The notes under the pieces: model-generated
Databases searched by the model: none
Told to the model about the DNA's origin: nothing
Seen by the model: only the letters and a program-made list of their open reading frames with translations
Made by a program: the position numbers and the translations under genes
In this document: one piece after another, positions 35,330 to 47,640 of the stretch
Layout of the letters: every line of letters starts with the position of its first letter
Numbering within the stretch: position 1 is the first letter of the stretch
DNA from: Tubiluchus corallicola
Lineage: Eukaryota; Priapulida; Priapulimorpha; Priapulimorphida; Tubiluchidae
Direction of reading: 5' to 3'
DNA: 64,000 nt
Assembly: GCA_030141605.1 (NCBI GenBank)
Contig: JAQGDQ010000001.1
Location: 2,638,501-2,702,500, forward strand

Positions 35330-36240
35330 CCTCAATTTTCGACAAAAATCGCCAGTGCCCTACTTGGACTGCCCATGTACGACACTGCTTTTCCGCAAAT
35401 TTAGCACATGCGTTTTAGTGGAAGTTTCCTACTCCGGCTAGTGGATTACTCGGCGCCCTACATCATCACTGTTTTTACGTTCAATATTGAATGTCGAATA
35501 TCGAACCAATTTGAGACGGGTGTTGGGAGCCGAGTGGAACACTGAGTCAAGTAGACCAATTGGTCTACTTGGGCTGCCCAAGTAGGACACTAGAGACAGG
35601 TCGCGAATTGAGTCGTTAAGTGTACTGACACCGTCCGTTGTGCTTGTTTATGTAATAATAATAATCAAAAACGTTAGTACACGTTGAATAATTTATTATA
35701 CATCTAATAAAATAAAAGAATTTTATTCTGAGCTGGTAGAACGGACAATATTAAACTTGGTTTCGATATTAATGTTGTTGAAGTGAAAAAAACACTTTTT
35801 TTGTGAATTCAACATTTGTTTAAGGTATATCATTTTTGATTTTGTCTCACTTCACAAACAGGTGATCCGTTTCACTACCTCTTGGGCAAATAATTGTTTT
35901 CTTATAAGTAAATGTTCTAGCGATCTATGTGTCCTACATGGGCTAGCGAGCCATGTAGGACAGTGCCCTACATGTTACAATACTACTGATAATATTAAAA
36001 CTAATTATCCTTGCTTTTCTTAAATGTTAAAAATTACTTTTTTACCAACGAGTTTTTTACCAACCAACAAGCACAATTTTTAATAAAATGAAGAAACTTT
36101 CACAGAATTTTCAAAAATTTGACAAAAATCGCTAGTGTCCTACTTGGGCTGCCCATGTAGGACACTACTTTTAGCGCATCGGTTTTACCGGAAGTGGTCT
36201 ACTTGGCTCAGTGGTCAACTCGGCTCCCTACACGGTTATG
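35330..36240. repeat. cluster of CTACTTGGGC palindromes
   Basis: Direct repeat pair: 35330-35470 resembles 36110-36240 (GACAAAAATCGCYAGTGYCC, then TTTTAGY-GGAAGT, then ACTCGGCNCCCTACA). Each contains a palindrome of the type GTGTCCTACTTGGGC-TG-CCCATGTAGGACAC (35355-35385, 36135-36165). Two further palindromes lie at 35562-35590 and 35931-35961. Confidence 0.75.
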
Positions 36241-36244
36241 TCTA

Positions 36245-38960
36245 AAGTGGTTTGTCAAGTTTTTATGTAATTTAAAAAACTTAGAAAAGATGAGATTTTT
36301 CTTGGGGAGATTAACATGTTGTGATAACCACATTCATGCAGTTAAGATATCTCGATACCAATTGTTTTTATTTACATCAGTTTTTTTGAAATGCAAGTGT
36401 TACAAACAATACCCGGGAATGAATCACTTTAACAATGTTTATGAAGTTTCGCAAAATTTATTTTTCTGGTTTTCGTACTACAAAAACTTGCAAAGTCTGT
36501 GTAAAACTTAGGATTTCTGCATTAAGTTATACTAGTATTAAGATAATAATTGGTTTGCACATCATGTAATTTATTGTGTATTTGTGTTGTCTCTAGAATT
36601 CTACATCTAGTTGGTTGCTAAGCCCACCGAACACTGATATGAAGTTACAAAACCTAAATGTGTTCTTACCTTAAGATTTAATCTTGAAAAAAGCTCTCTA
36701 TTTTGTCAAAACATTATTCAAGTAAATCGACACGAAAATATTATAAATTCATAAAATGGATTTGCAAAGTATCGCATATGTGACTAGGTTTATGAAGGGT
36801 TTTAGGCTGCGCTGGAGTTCTGTGCTGGAATCAAAAACCACCTAACAAGCATTAAGCAACAGCCTGTGACAGACATGCCAGATCTGCCCCTTTGAGAATA
36901 CCTGAAAAAGACTCCCCCATTTTGGATGCATCTCCCCTTTCTTGGCTTTTAGGCAATCACTTGTAAAATAATTAGAATCTTGCTATTGCCGTCATTTCAA
37001 ATTTCGCTTAAAATTGGGCCTGACTGCCATTCTGGGTTTAATTAGAGGTTGTAAGACTTCTTTGCATGTGATGATTAATCTGCTGCTTGATCCTACTTTG
37101 CGCTTTGCAACCTGGTTTATTTTGTGAGGTGCCCCCAAATGTTCTGAAATTCAAAAAATTACGTTAGCGGCGGAGCTCTTCCCAGACCACTAAGAGGCAG
37201 TCGTACCAAGCAAGAGAATTTCTCCCTTTCAGGTGGTCTCACCTTGGCATCTCTGCTACAACATTGTGCTCACATGCTATTTGCTAACTGCATGGTACTA
37301 TGAAAGGGGAAAGTAACACACATATTTTGTAATAGTGCTACAATGATACATTTTCCGGTTGCCGAAAATTATTTATAAATACCTCAATTTTCATGTGCTT
37401 AAAAAAATCTAAGAATTGTGAAAAGTGCTGCCTTTCTTACGATGACAGAAATTATATCTAATTTGTCTAATTATATATATATATCTAATTATATCTTACT
37501 ATGCTGCAGACTAATAGGCCTAGCAGCAGTCCAAATAATTGTATTTTTCCTTATATTATATGGTAATGATGGTATATTCCTCTCGCATTCCAAATAGTGA
37601 TATAGGTGGAATAACAGTGTCGTGTTTATGGATTAGTCATCCCAATGAATAATGCTATATTTCAAAAGAAAAGTATAGGATGTCAATTTGACAAAATGTT
37701 AATAAAAGTGCTGAATAGTATTATAAGGCTGCAGTTAATAGTAAAAAATACTTCTAGTGTCAAATTGTATCTTTACATTACACATTTTGTTACCGATCGC
37801 AGTTTCAGTCAAAGAGCAAACTTTTAAAAAAATGTTATGCGATATAATAGTTACTTATGATCATTATAATTACTGAATCCAACAATAAATCTAACATCGT
37901 TCTATGAGTATGCAAGTATGGTGAATGTTATCTGCTGCTGGATTCTACTTTGAACTTTGCAAATTAATTTATTTTCTGAGCTGTTCCCAAATGCTCTGAA
38001 ATTCAGGAAAATACTTTGGCGACCATAACTCTCCCTAGACACGCTAGCAGGAGGTTTAATTGAATTTTGTTGCTGTACTGTTGAGCATTTCTGCAAATAT
38101 TTTAGACGTATCAATTTTCTCGATCCAATTATTTAATAAGTAGGTGCGTGTTTAACACATTCTTGTTGTTACAACTCCTAACTCCACACATGTGCCGCTT
38201 AGTAGCTGTCAGACAGTGGAGGAGTCAAAGCTTGTTTGAAAGCTGTAAACAAAAATGTCCACACCTTGGGAAAATGGCAGTCTTGTTTACTTTTTATAGA
38301 GAGCTTCCACTACAATCAAACAGCAAAAAATTTTGATTCTGAAGTGATGTCACTACAGTCATAGTCAGAATTCCGCCAATAAGTTTTACTACAATCCCTG
38401 ACTTTATAGATGAATTTTTGAGGAATTTAAGTGATTTAAACTCTTCATACATCATGATCCGATTACAAACTGAAGTACACGTGTTGGTGCTACCTAGCTC
38501 AAAATCATGCAAAAACTGTTGATGATTGTAAAACACGCTTTAGAGTGCAAATGATTCAAGTCTACATCAGCGCGACTGTAGGTTTACGTCAGTTCCTGTT
38601 CCACAATCGCAAAAAAATTTTGTCTGATTTTAGTAGCAGAAACTCTCTTATATTAAAATAATGAACGTTGATATGACCGAAACTTAGCTATTTGGATTAA
38701 GTGCAAAACTGAAGAACCTGTACGATCTGATTAAGGTCATCATTAAACCCTTACAAACAGGTGTAAACATATAGTTTTTTTTTGTTAGATAACCTGACAA
38801 AATAAGTGTGTAGACCTAATTAAGGCCATGTATGCTTGCAATTTTTCCCTAAAAATACTCCTACATACAGTTATTCAGAATATGATAGCAAGCTGTATTT
38901 TTCTGGTAAATTAATGCTTTATTGCTTTATATTATTATTAATAATCCTTTATTTTTGTTT
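36245..38960. other. no gene seen; repeat pair 37065-37200 / 37925-38060
   Basis: The two segments named share TCTGCTGCTKGATYCTACTTT, TTTGCAA, TTTATTTT-TGAG and CCCAAATG-TCTGAAATTCA in the same order and orientation, so they are two copies of an interspersed repeat. No gene is recognised. The stretch lies upstream of GPCPD1, and its 5' UTR exon(s) or promoter could be here unrecognised. Confidence 0.45.
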
Positions 38961-38963
38961 TAG

Positions 38964-39264
38964 ACATTGACATTGTGCATTACGGGTCTTCCTGCAAGAA
39001 GCACATTGACTTTATAAAGTATATCAGTTCGGGTTAAAGCATAGAATATACAATGTGGTACCCTTTGAAAACTATAAACACTGTTAACAGTTAGAGAGAC
39101 TATCATAACTCGAAACTAATAATGTCAACCAACGGAGTTACAAAGTTTAAAGTTTCTGTAGCTGTCAGTGATGATGAAAGAGTCTGTGTGGTTGGCAACT
39201 TAAAAGAACTGGGACAGTGGTTGCCACACAAAGCAGTAAAGCTTCAAAGAGAGAGTAATGATAG
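38964..39264 (+). CDS. GPCPD1: GPCPD1 exon 1 (coding from 39122)
   Basis: Encodes the CBM20 N-terminal part (residues 1-47, then a split codon). The donor is AG|GTATTT. A TTTTTGTTTTAG tract ending at 38963 could be a splice acceptor, which would make 38964-39121 a 5' UTR portion preceded by a further non-coding exon. That part is inference. Confidence 0.8.
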
Positions 39265-42200
39265 GTATTTTTATTTTTAAAGTGTTTAAAAAATGGTAGC
39301 ATTTTGTATGTTATATGTAACATAAGAGGTTGTCTATGATTTTATTCAAATCTATACTATTTTTGTAGCTTGCTAAAAATACCTTTTGATTTATTTCGAA
39401 AATATTGTGCAAACTTATGGACCCAAAGTGATTCATGTCTAAAAGCTGAATTCAGTTATCTGTGTTTAAAAATTATTCTGGTTCCTGATCTTCAGTGTCT
39501 TGTTTTATTGACTAGGCTAGTAATGTGATTCATGATTTTATCGTCCATAGTTATTCAGTATTATTTGTTTAGACATTAAAATATTCCTTTAGTTGATCTG
39601 TATGCTACAGGCAACATGCAAAATTTACAATTTGCATATTTTATAAGATTCCTAGGCATTTCATATAACATTTATGCTTTTCGAGAAAAGTGTGAAATAA
39701 TATTTTTGTTACGTTATTTTCACACTTTATTTAGATGCTTTGCATAATAATTACGATAATTATAGAAAGTGTTACCTGACTTTGGAAAAGTGTAAAATGG
39801 ACATAATTTGTATTTCAGGTTAATTTTTCCTAGATATTTTATACATTCCATAGAATGATGAAGCGACTTAGTCAGTGTATTAAATTAAGCAAGGAGTTCA
39901 TGTAAGTCAATGAAATAATTGTTTATTGGCAGTGGATCCAACATCATCATATCTGGCAAGCCACTTAACTGGGTGGACCACTTTCGGTATCTAGGAAACC
40001 TGCTCTTCAACAAATTCACTGCTGAATAAGCTGTGGAGCATTGAATTAGGGAACTTGGAAAATGAGTTTTTAAGAGCAATGGTCTAAACACAAAAGTGAA
40101 ACTCGTGGTATATCAAGCTTTCGTCATCTTCATTTTGTTTCATCTTGTTTCATTTTGAAACTTGGACTCTCTGTTATCGTAACATCGAAAAGTTCAAGTT
40201 TTTCCATTAGCAGCAGCTTCATTCCATCCTGAACTTTAAATGGAACTAATCACATGTATTCCCATCATCAAAAGAGCAAACAGCCAGCTGGAGTATTGTG
40301 CCTACCACCATAAAATACTATCACTCACTGTCTTCCTCTGACAGGACATGTCTCCAAAACGCAGGAGAGCAGGTTCCTCGTTGCATTCTCTTCAGTGTTC
40401 GATTTTCAAATGGCAAAACAAGTAGTAATCATAGTCAAGCCATTCAAAAACCAGCGGGGCAATTCCACAATTAGAGAGACATGACCCTATAATTTCAGTT
40501 TGTTTTTTCTCCATAATTTTTGTGTTTGACTTAGTAAAAGACACATTGAAGTTTCAGTGAAAAGCGTTTGTCAGCGAGTGTATTTTTGAATAAGTGTACT
40601 TTCATGCTATGTTTCATTGCAAAATCTGTATTATGGTAAAGAAGCTATCTATTCAAAATAAATAATGCATTCCAGTCAGGAGTATCAAATTCATATAGGC
40701 ATTGTAGTGCCTTCGTGGATTTACATTAGCAAAATTGACAGATATGTCTTGAAAATGCCGACATAGTTGCATTTTCCCACCCTCTGCAAGCCATGTAACA
40801 TTACTAACTGAAAAGTGAATTTATTTACCTCTCGAGAATATAAAATGTCCACAAATCACATTTTTTCAAATTTTGCTGCTGTGTGCAATGATTAGTTAAC
40901 ATGAAGTTATGAAGACAAGTATCGCTAATCGTCATTGAAATTGAAAATATTAGCAATCAAAATGTGCAACGTTACTAACCATGTAACATTACTAACCAAG
41001 CTGTAACGTTACTAACCATGATATGAGTGAGTTTTTCTTATATACTGGTTGAAAAATACCAAATATCGAAAAATAACACACTGCTACTACATCCCTATCA
41101 AATAAATCTCTATCAAAGAGCAATGAGAAGCTGAACCTTGATGTCATCGTCAGTAATTCAGGCATTGGTGAATGATGAGGTTGTAGCCTATGTCCTGAGC
41201 ACAGACAATCAAGAAGAGACTAGCAAGGGAGATGAAGCAACCCAGAGCAGCAGTGAGACCATTGAAGTGGGAGACTGATACATTGTTGATTATGATGGAA
41301 AGCAATTTCCAGAAGTTCTTGATGTATGAGATGGAGAGTTCTAGGTCTCTGTAATGGTGCCAGTAGGGAAGTACTGGAAGTGGCCTTTAGTAAAGGATGC
41401 TATTTTCTACATGAGACATCAGATGATTGGCTCTTTGGATACCCCAGACGTAGTGAACAATCGCAGGCTTTTCAAATTTTCTTCTTTATGAAACTGTGGT
41501 TAAGAATCAATTTTGTTAATTAATAATAATTAACAAGCATTTCCCCCTTTTTTAAATATAACTGCATAAGTTCGTGTCTTTTCTAATGTTTCTTCTTATT
41601 TACATTGTCTCTTGACAAAACTTTTAATGATTTAACACAATTGTGTAAGTCCTGGTTATCACTGGACAAATTGTGACGTTATTAACCGTAACATTACTGA
41701 CCATTATTTTCGTCTCTAATTTTCAGACAAAGTTATAATGAGTAAAGATATTTGGCTTGAATATTGCTTAAAGCTAGAAGTGACTAAAGTATGTGTTAAT
41801 ATCTTTGAAACATACTACATTTTAGGAAAATTTTCATTCAAAGGTACTTATTAATTTCTTGTCCTTTTTTGTAATATTACTAACTAACATTAAAACATTA
41901 CTTTCTTCTTTATTATTACATGAAATGTTTTCCATCTTTTCTGTATTCTAGATCTAGACTAGATTGATGTACTGTAACATGCGTGAGACTTAATATCAAG
42001 CGATAAGGAAATGGCTCTTATTTAAAACATCAGAACATCCCTGAAATGTAATGTTACTAATCTTGGAATTGGCCAGCAGCATTGCAGCTTGTACTGAATC
42101 ATCCACAGTGGAATACAACATTATGAAACCAAAAGAATGAGAGAATAAGAACTGTGAAAAAAAGCACGATCAGGATTCGACAAGCTGCACCCCCACTACA

Positions 42201-45200
42201 TCTCGAATGCTATCTGTTTGAGTATCACTGCATGTTAATGCAAAATTTGATTTCCTGAGCCACTACCACAATAGAGGAATGGATGTGCAGATATTTGGAC
42301 ACATGATATTTCACTACTTAACTGTTCTGAACTTTAATTTTTGGACACAAAAAAGCCGATGAGCAAATTTATTTACCACATAAATTTCCAAGCACATTGA
42401 ATATGACTTATTTCACACACTCCCAAAAATATAATTGGCATTATATAAAAAGGCTAGGAAATTCATATCAAAACAATTGATCGTTTGCTTTATTTTTACA
42501 TTAACTAAAATCTGTTCAACATTTTATAAAACATATATAGTGTAGGAAAAGTATATCCGAAGTCTAAGAATTACACACTTTGCCTAAGTAAACAAACTTT
42601 TACAAATTATGTATAATGTGTAGAAGAAAATATTTTAGACACTTTACCTGATTTGTTTTGGCACTCCATAGCATTTTACATTTACATTTCACCCTTGCCT
42701 GTAACATACGTATTGCATTAAATTTCAACTGTTTTTTTAATTTTTTCGTCATATCTTATGTTTGCTAGTTAAACCTGGCTTTTGGAGTTTCTATTATTTT
42801 AATGAATTGTTGAAAAAAATCTGTGAGAAATGATTCAGAATTTTTAAAAGTTGTTTTCAAAATATTGTCAGTGACATTTGGAATGGAGAAATTCTATTAC
42901 CAGAGGATGTTCCTGTTGAGTATCGATACATGGTGGCTGTGTTTCTGACTGTGGGTGAAGAAGAAAAAGTCATTGTACGTCGATGGGAGACATTCATTAA
43001 ACCGCGTACTATAGCTTCTTCAACAAACTGCCCTAATGAAACCACATTCTTTGGAGTCCATGGTAAATCTTTACTTTCCTTATTATTATCTTTTCCTTAG
43101 ATTTTATTGTTATGAAAATAATTCTCGATACATATTTAAGAGTACAGCAGAGTCCGATTTTCTTTATTGTTAAGATTTATTAAACATTTTGGGTTACTAT
43201 TTTTTTATTGTTTTTACTGTTTTTGCAATTAGTTCTGAAGAAACATCTACCATAATTATGTAAAACATATTTCCATAGATTTATTAACTTTTAATTTGAT
43301 AGTTTTATGCTTTTTGAAAAATCTATGTAATGTGTCAAGTTGTCAGGAGTTTACATTTCAAGATTGTCGCATATATGCAGAGTACAATCAATTAACAGGT
43401 CACCTAGCTAACTGTTCCATAAATTTGTCGTGCTGTGATTCGCATTTCTTGTCACTCTATATTCAACCACATGTTGTGACTTTTACCTTTAGATGATCTC
43501 AATAAAGTTGATGGTGGCTGGCTGATTGGTATGAATGAAGTTCGTCTTAGCCTCCATGATAAACCAATACACATGTGGAAGCAACAGCACCAGAAACTGC
43601 AATACAGAATCAGAGTCACCATCATTGACCTGCGGTACGAAGATGTATGTATTAATTATGCCACCAGTTCTGTACATAACATTCAGCCGGCATTTTAAAT
43701 TTAGTTTATTTAGCAGTTAAAGTGAGCAGTGGGCTTTGTTTGTATACTATCGCTTGCCAGTCAGTGTATTACATCTGTCTGATTCTTGATGTTTGGGCTT
43801 ACTCTTTATCGGATCAGGACTGTAACTCAAAGAGAAATTCGCAATCAGTAGAAGTAATCGGTTAATAAAATCCTAGTCTAATTTTAACGTATTCTCAGAA
43901 CTTTTTGCAGTCTGTGATGTGATACTGTTTGTGTTCATTTAAATACTTTTGACTTATTTTGCAGTAAATGTGCTTCTGCACTACCTGTATTAATCTGAAT
44001 AATCTCATTACCAAATTTCATTTTCTCTATTGAAGAAAATCTTAAGTAAAACAAATGATTTTAAAATGTTTATTGTACACTAATTTACTGCTGTTTGCCA
44101 TCGGGACTATACTGTATAGAAAAAAGTTTTCATGTGACACGTGTATTACACGCCGTGTAATTAAATCTCAGATTTGGAAGTAAACATATATATATATATA
44201 TATATGGTAATGGTTTCTAAACTAATGATAGTATATGAATTTGTTTATCAGATTACTAAAGGTATTTGTTTGTCAAACTCTTAGTTGAATTTTTTCAGCC
44301 AGCAGACTCCTCAGTAAAACCTCACAATAGTGGCAGTGGCAATGATGATGACACTGCACCTCAAGCTTGGAAAGGACCGTGTGCATGTGTAAAATTATGT
44401 GTACGTTCTACTAATTAAAATTATTTTACCTACAGACTTTACAAAATGCTTAATACCAGTATTTAATGCAATATATTAAATTACTTATAGCCTATTTTTT
44501 ACATTATAATTACCTTTTAATAATTATGTGCTGTGTGGCACTCTAGTAAAACACATTTGAAATGCCCTCTATTAGCATTTGTTAGTTTTATTTTATGTAT
44601 TTTATTCAGGTTCTGAACGATGAGGAAGCTTGCAGTTTTCAAGTGCAACAACAATTTGGCTGTGTTTATTGTGAAAACGATATTTTTATTTTTAGGGCAA
44701 ATACATTTCTTCCTGAGAGCTTGGTAAGCAATAATTTTATTTTTCTTGCAGTGATACGAACATTTTTATATAGCCATACATGCTTCTAATGCTGCACTTA
44801 CAACTATCATCTCGCAGTTATGAATTTGCAATAAATTACTATTGTATTTGCAGGGATACATGTTCAATTTTTATGTGCACAACACTTTGAACCCAGAAAA
44901 TGTTCCTGAGCACATAGGGTTTGCTCATATCCTACCTTCTAACCTAAAAGATTTGAAAGGAGAAAAATTTGTGCCAATTACAGGTTTGCAGCACCTTCCA
45001 ATAGGACAGTTGAAAGGTAATGATATTAAGTCCTATATTTATAATCATGTTTTTATATGATTACATATTTATTTATACATTTACAATCATTATGAAAATG
45101 CATAATAATCTTCTTAATGTAACACTGTATTGCATTTAGTGAATTACCTGGTAATAAAACCTCTTTCTGGTTATGAGTGTACTATGCAGACATCATACAG

Positions 45201-47550
45201 ACACCACTGGAAGCGAACTAGACGGCCATTAGATGTTGGACATAGAGGGATGGGCGTCTATTATGGTGCAGGAAAGTAAGATGCTTTTAGTAAAATTAAA
45301 TACTAAATACTATAGCAATTTAGTTGGTACTTGCCAAATTTTCAATTAATTTAAGTCCATATCCCATGTTTTTAACTAAACCATAAGTGTTAATTCAGAA
45401 TTTCGAAGCTTATACTGTATCTTTATAATCTGCTAATTGCCGCTAAGCCATGTTTTTGTCTTAACAGTGTGGAACTCTGACATTTGTTATAACTGACAAA
45501 AACTAGATTTGTGCTTTTAACAGGTTTGGTTATTGTAAGTGTATTCAGTTTTGCAGTATGGCTTTAATGTTGTACTTTTCAGACCTTTTCAGGCTGTGGT
45601 ACTAAACCTGTATTATTTTGCATTTTTGAAGTTTTTATCCATTCTGCTTGTGATTTCAAGAAAAATCACCTTATTTATTGCTGTAGTGACTATTTATTGG
45701 CTATGTGGTTGCAATTCTGAACCTGCAGAATCAGAAAGTACTGATTTGACATGTAGTATAATAAATTAGGTTACTTCCACTTGTGTACACTAAGTTATGA
45801 TGAGAAGCAATCATTACTGGTTCACCTTTAGCTTACAATAACTTCTGTATGATGCTAGAGTAATTCCAAGAGGAGTGAGAAAATTTGTGGCTAAAATTTA
45901 GTCACAATTTGGTCTTATAAAATACTTTATACTCGTTAAATTTAGTCAGAGACTTGGCAAGGAAAAAAATTGCAGATAGATCAGTGCAAAGTGATTTAGT
46001 CATATTACTTACTAAACTTCTTATATCAAGAACTTGCACCAGTCTTACTTTAACTATACTGAAAGCTGAACTGTAGTAGCAAAGTACTGACTAGTTGACG
46101 TATACAAATTATCGAGGATTGAAATGCCACTTTAATGCTTGTACAAAGACAGTTTATTATTATCAGTTATTAGAAATGCGAATTTAGAGTTTTTTAGTTG
46201 AGGCTTGTTCAGAATCTGAATTCCTTGTCTTTTGTCTCAGTAATGACAAGCTAGGCACTAATCACCCGTAACTTTGGTGTGTTACGGGTAAAATGTTCTT
46301 CTTTTTCAAACTCATATTTGCTGTAGGTTTAATGCATTCCTATATACAAGTGACCTAGGGGCTAGGGGTGCACTTAAAAACTTTTAAAGCATAAAATCAG
46401 CAACAAAATTGTAACATGCACTTCCAAAAAAAGTGTTTTATTACAAAAACATTGAGTCAAATAGTATAGTAACTCATACTCATACAAGCAATATTAATAT
46501 TCCTGCTGAGGATGGCATACCATATAATGTCGAAATATTCAGGTTCTTTATCTACAATTGCTATGAATCTACAGTGTTTGTTGTTTTACAATGTTATCTA
46601 TTCTGTTTGTTCTAGCTAATGATTCAGTATTGTACAAGTAATTCACTATTTCAGTGTTGCAACATTAAAAGAAAATACCATAGCATCTTTGAATAGAGCA
46701 GGCAGTCATGTAAGTATGTAATATTCATTAGTTTACAATACAAACTATAAAATCTCTTTTTACTAAAATGTTAAGAGCTGCAAGTTATATCAGTAAAGTT
46801 ATAAAGATGCTTTGTAAACATGCATTTTTATGTTTTGAGAGATGTACACTAAATCTTTGAGATGTACACTTGTACTACTCTTTGGTGTAATTTTATTTGT
46901 TTTTTGCATATTCTGTTTATAATAGTTTTTGACAGTGCAAAGTTACAAAGAAGTTTTCATATAACAATGGAGTTTACCTTTAAATTTATTGTTTTGTCAC
47001 ATTTATTTTTTAAAACATTTCAGGGAGCTGACATGGTTGAACTGGATGTTCACCTCTCAAAAGATTTAGTGCCAGTTGTGTACCATGATTATACAGTTAA
47101 CATATCAATGAAGAAAAAGGTTTGCATTGTCATTAGAGTTGCTCAGAGCTGAAAAAAATCAGGGTATAAGAGCAATGTAATCTGCTGCTGTAGATTAAAT
47201 TAGCATTTTCAGTAAGTATACTTGACTGCAATTAATCTTGATTCAGTATTTCATTTAATAGTACAGGTATTATATTAACCCTTTCACTATGGAAAGTGGG
47301 CACATTGCCACGTACATTTTTTGTAAGGGATGGAAGGCGGTAGACTGCTGCCCAAACTTGCAAAAACATTGTGAAAAAACTTAGCAGCCATATGATTGAT
47401 GGAACAAGTATCTCAACCAGCCAATCAGCATCTGAAGCCACAGGTGCAATGATATGGGTTATGGGTTAGTATTATGAATTATGTGAAAATTGGTTTCTAA
47501 ATATAAATATCTGCTTGTGTGCATAGTGTGTGTATGTAGGAGGGTATATG

Positions 47551-47640
<90 letters not shown>

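Larger units (their letters stand above)
30600..35715. mobile_element. about 5.1-kb inverted-repeat element with nested insertions
   Basis: About 30600-30860 matches the reverse complement of about 35470-35715 at moderate identity. Paired words are TTATTTTATCAGATGTGTAA with TTATTTTATTAGATGTATAA, CTTAATTCGTGACC with CTCAATTCGCGACC, and TAGTGTCCTACTTGGGC in both. Between the arms lie a CA array, a truncated Gypsy retrotransposon and a 724-bp MITE. No transposase ORF of its own is visible. The class is unknown, and the boundaries are good to perhaps 10-20 bp. Confidence 0.55.
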
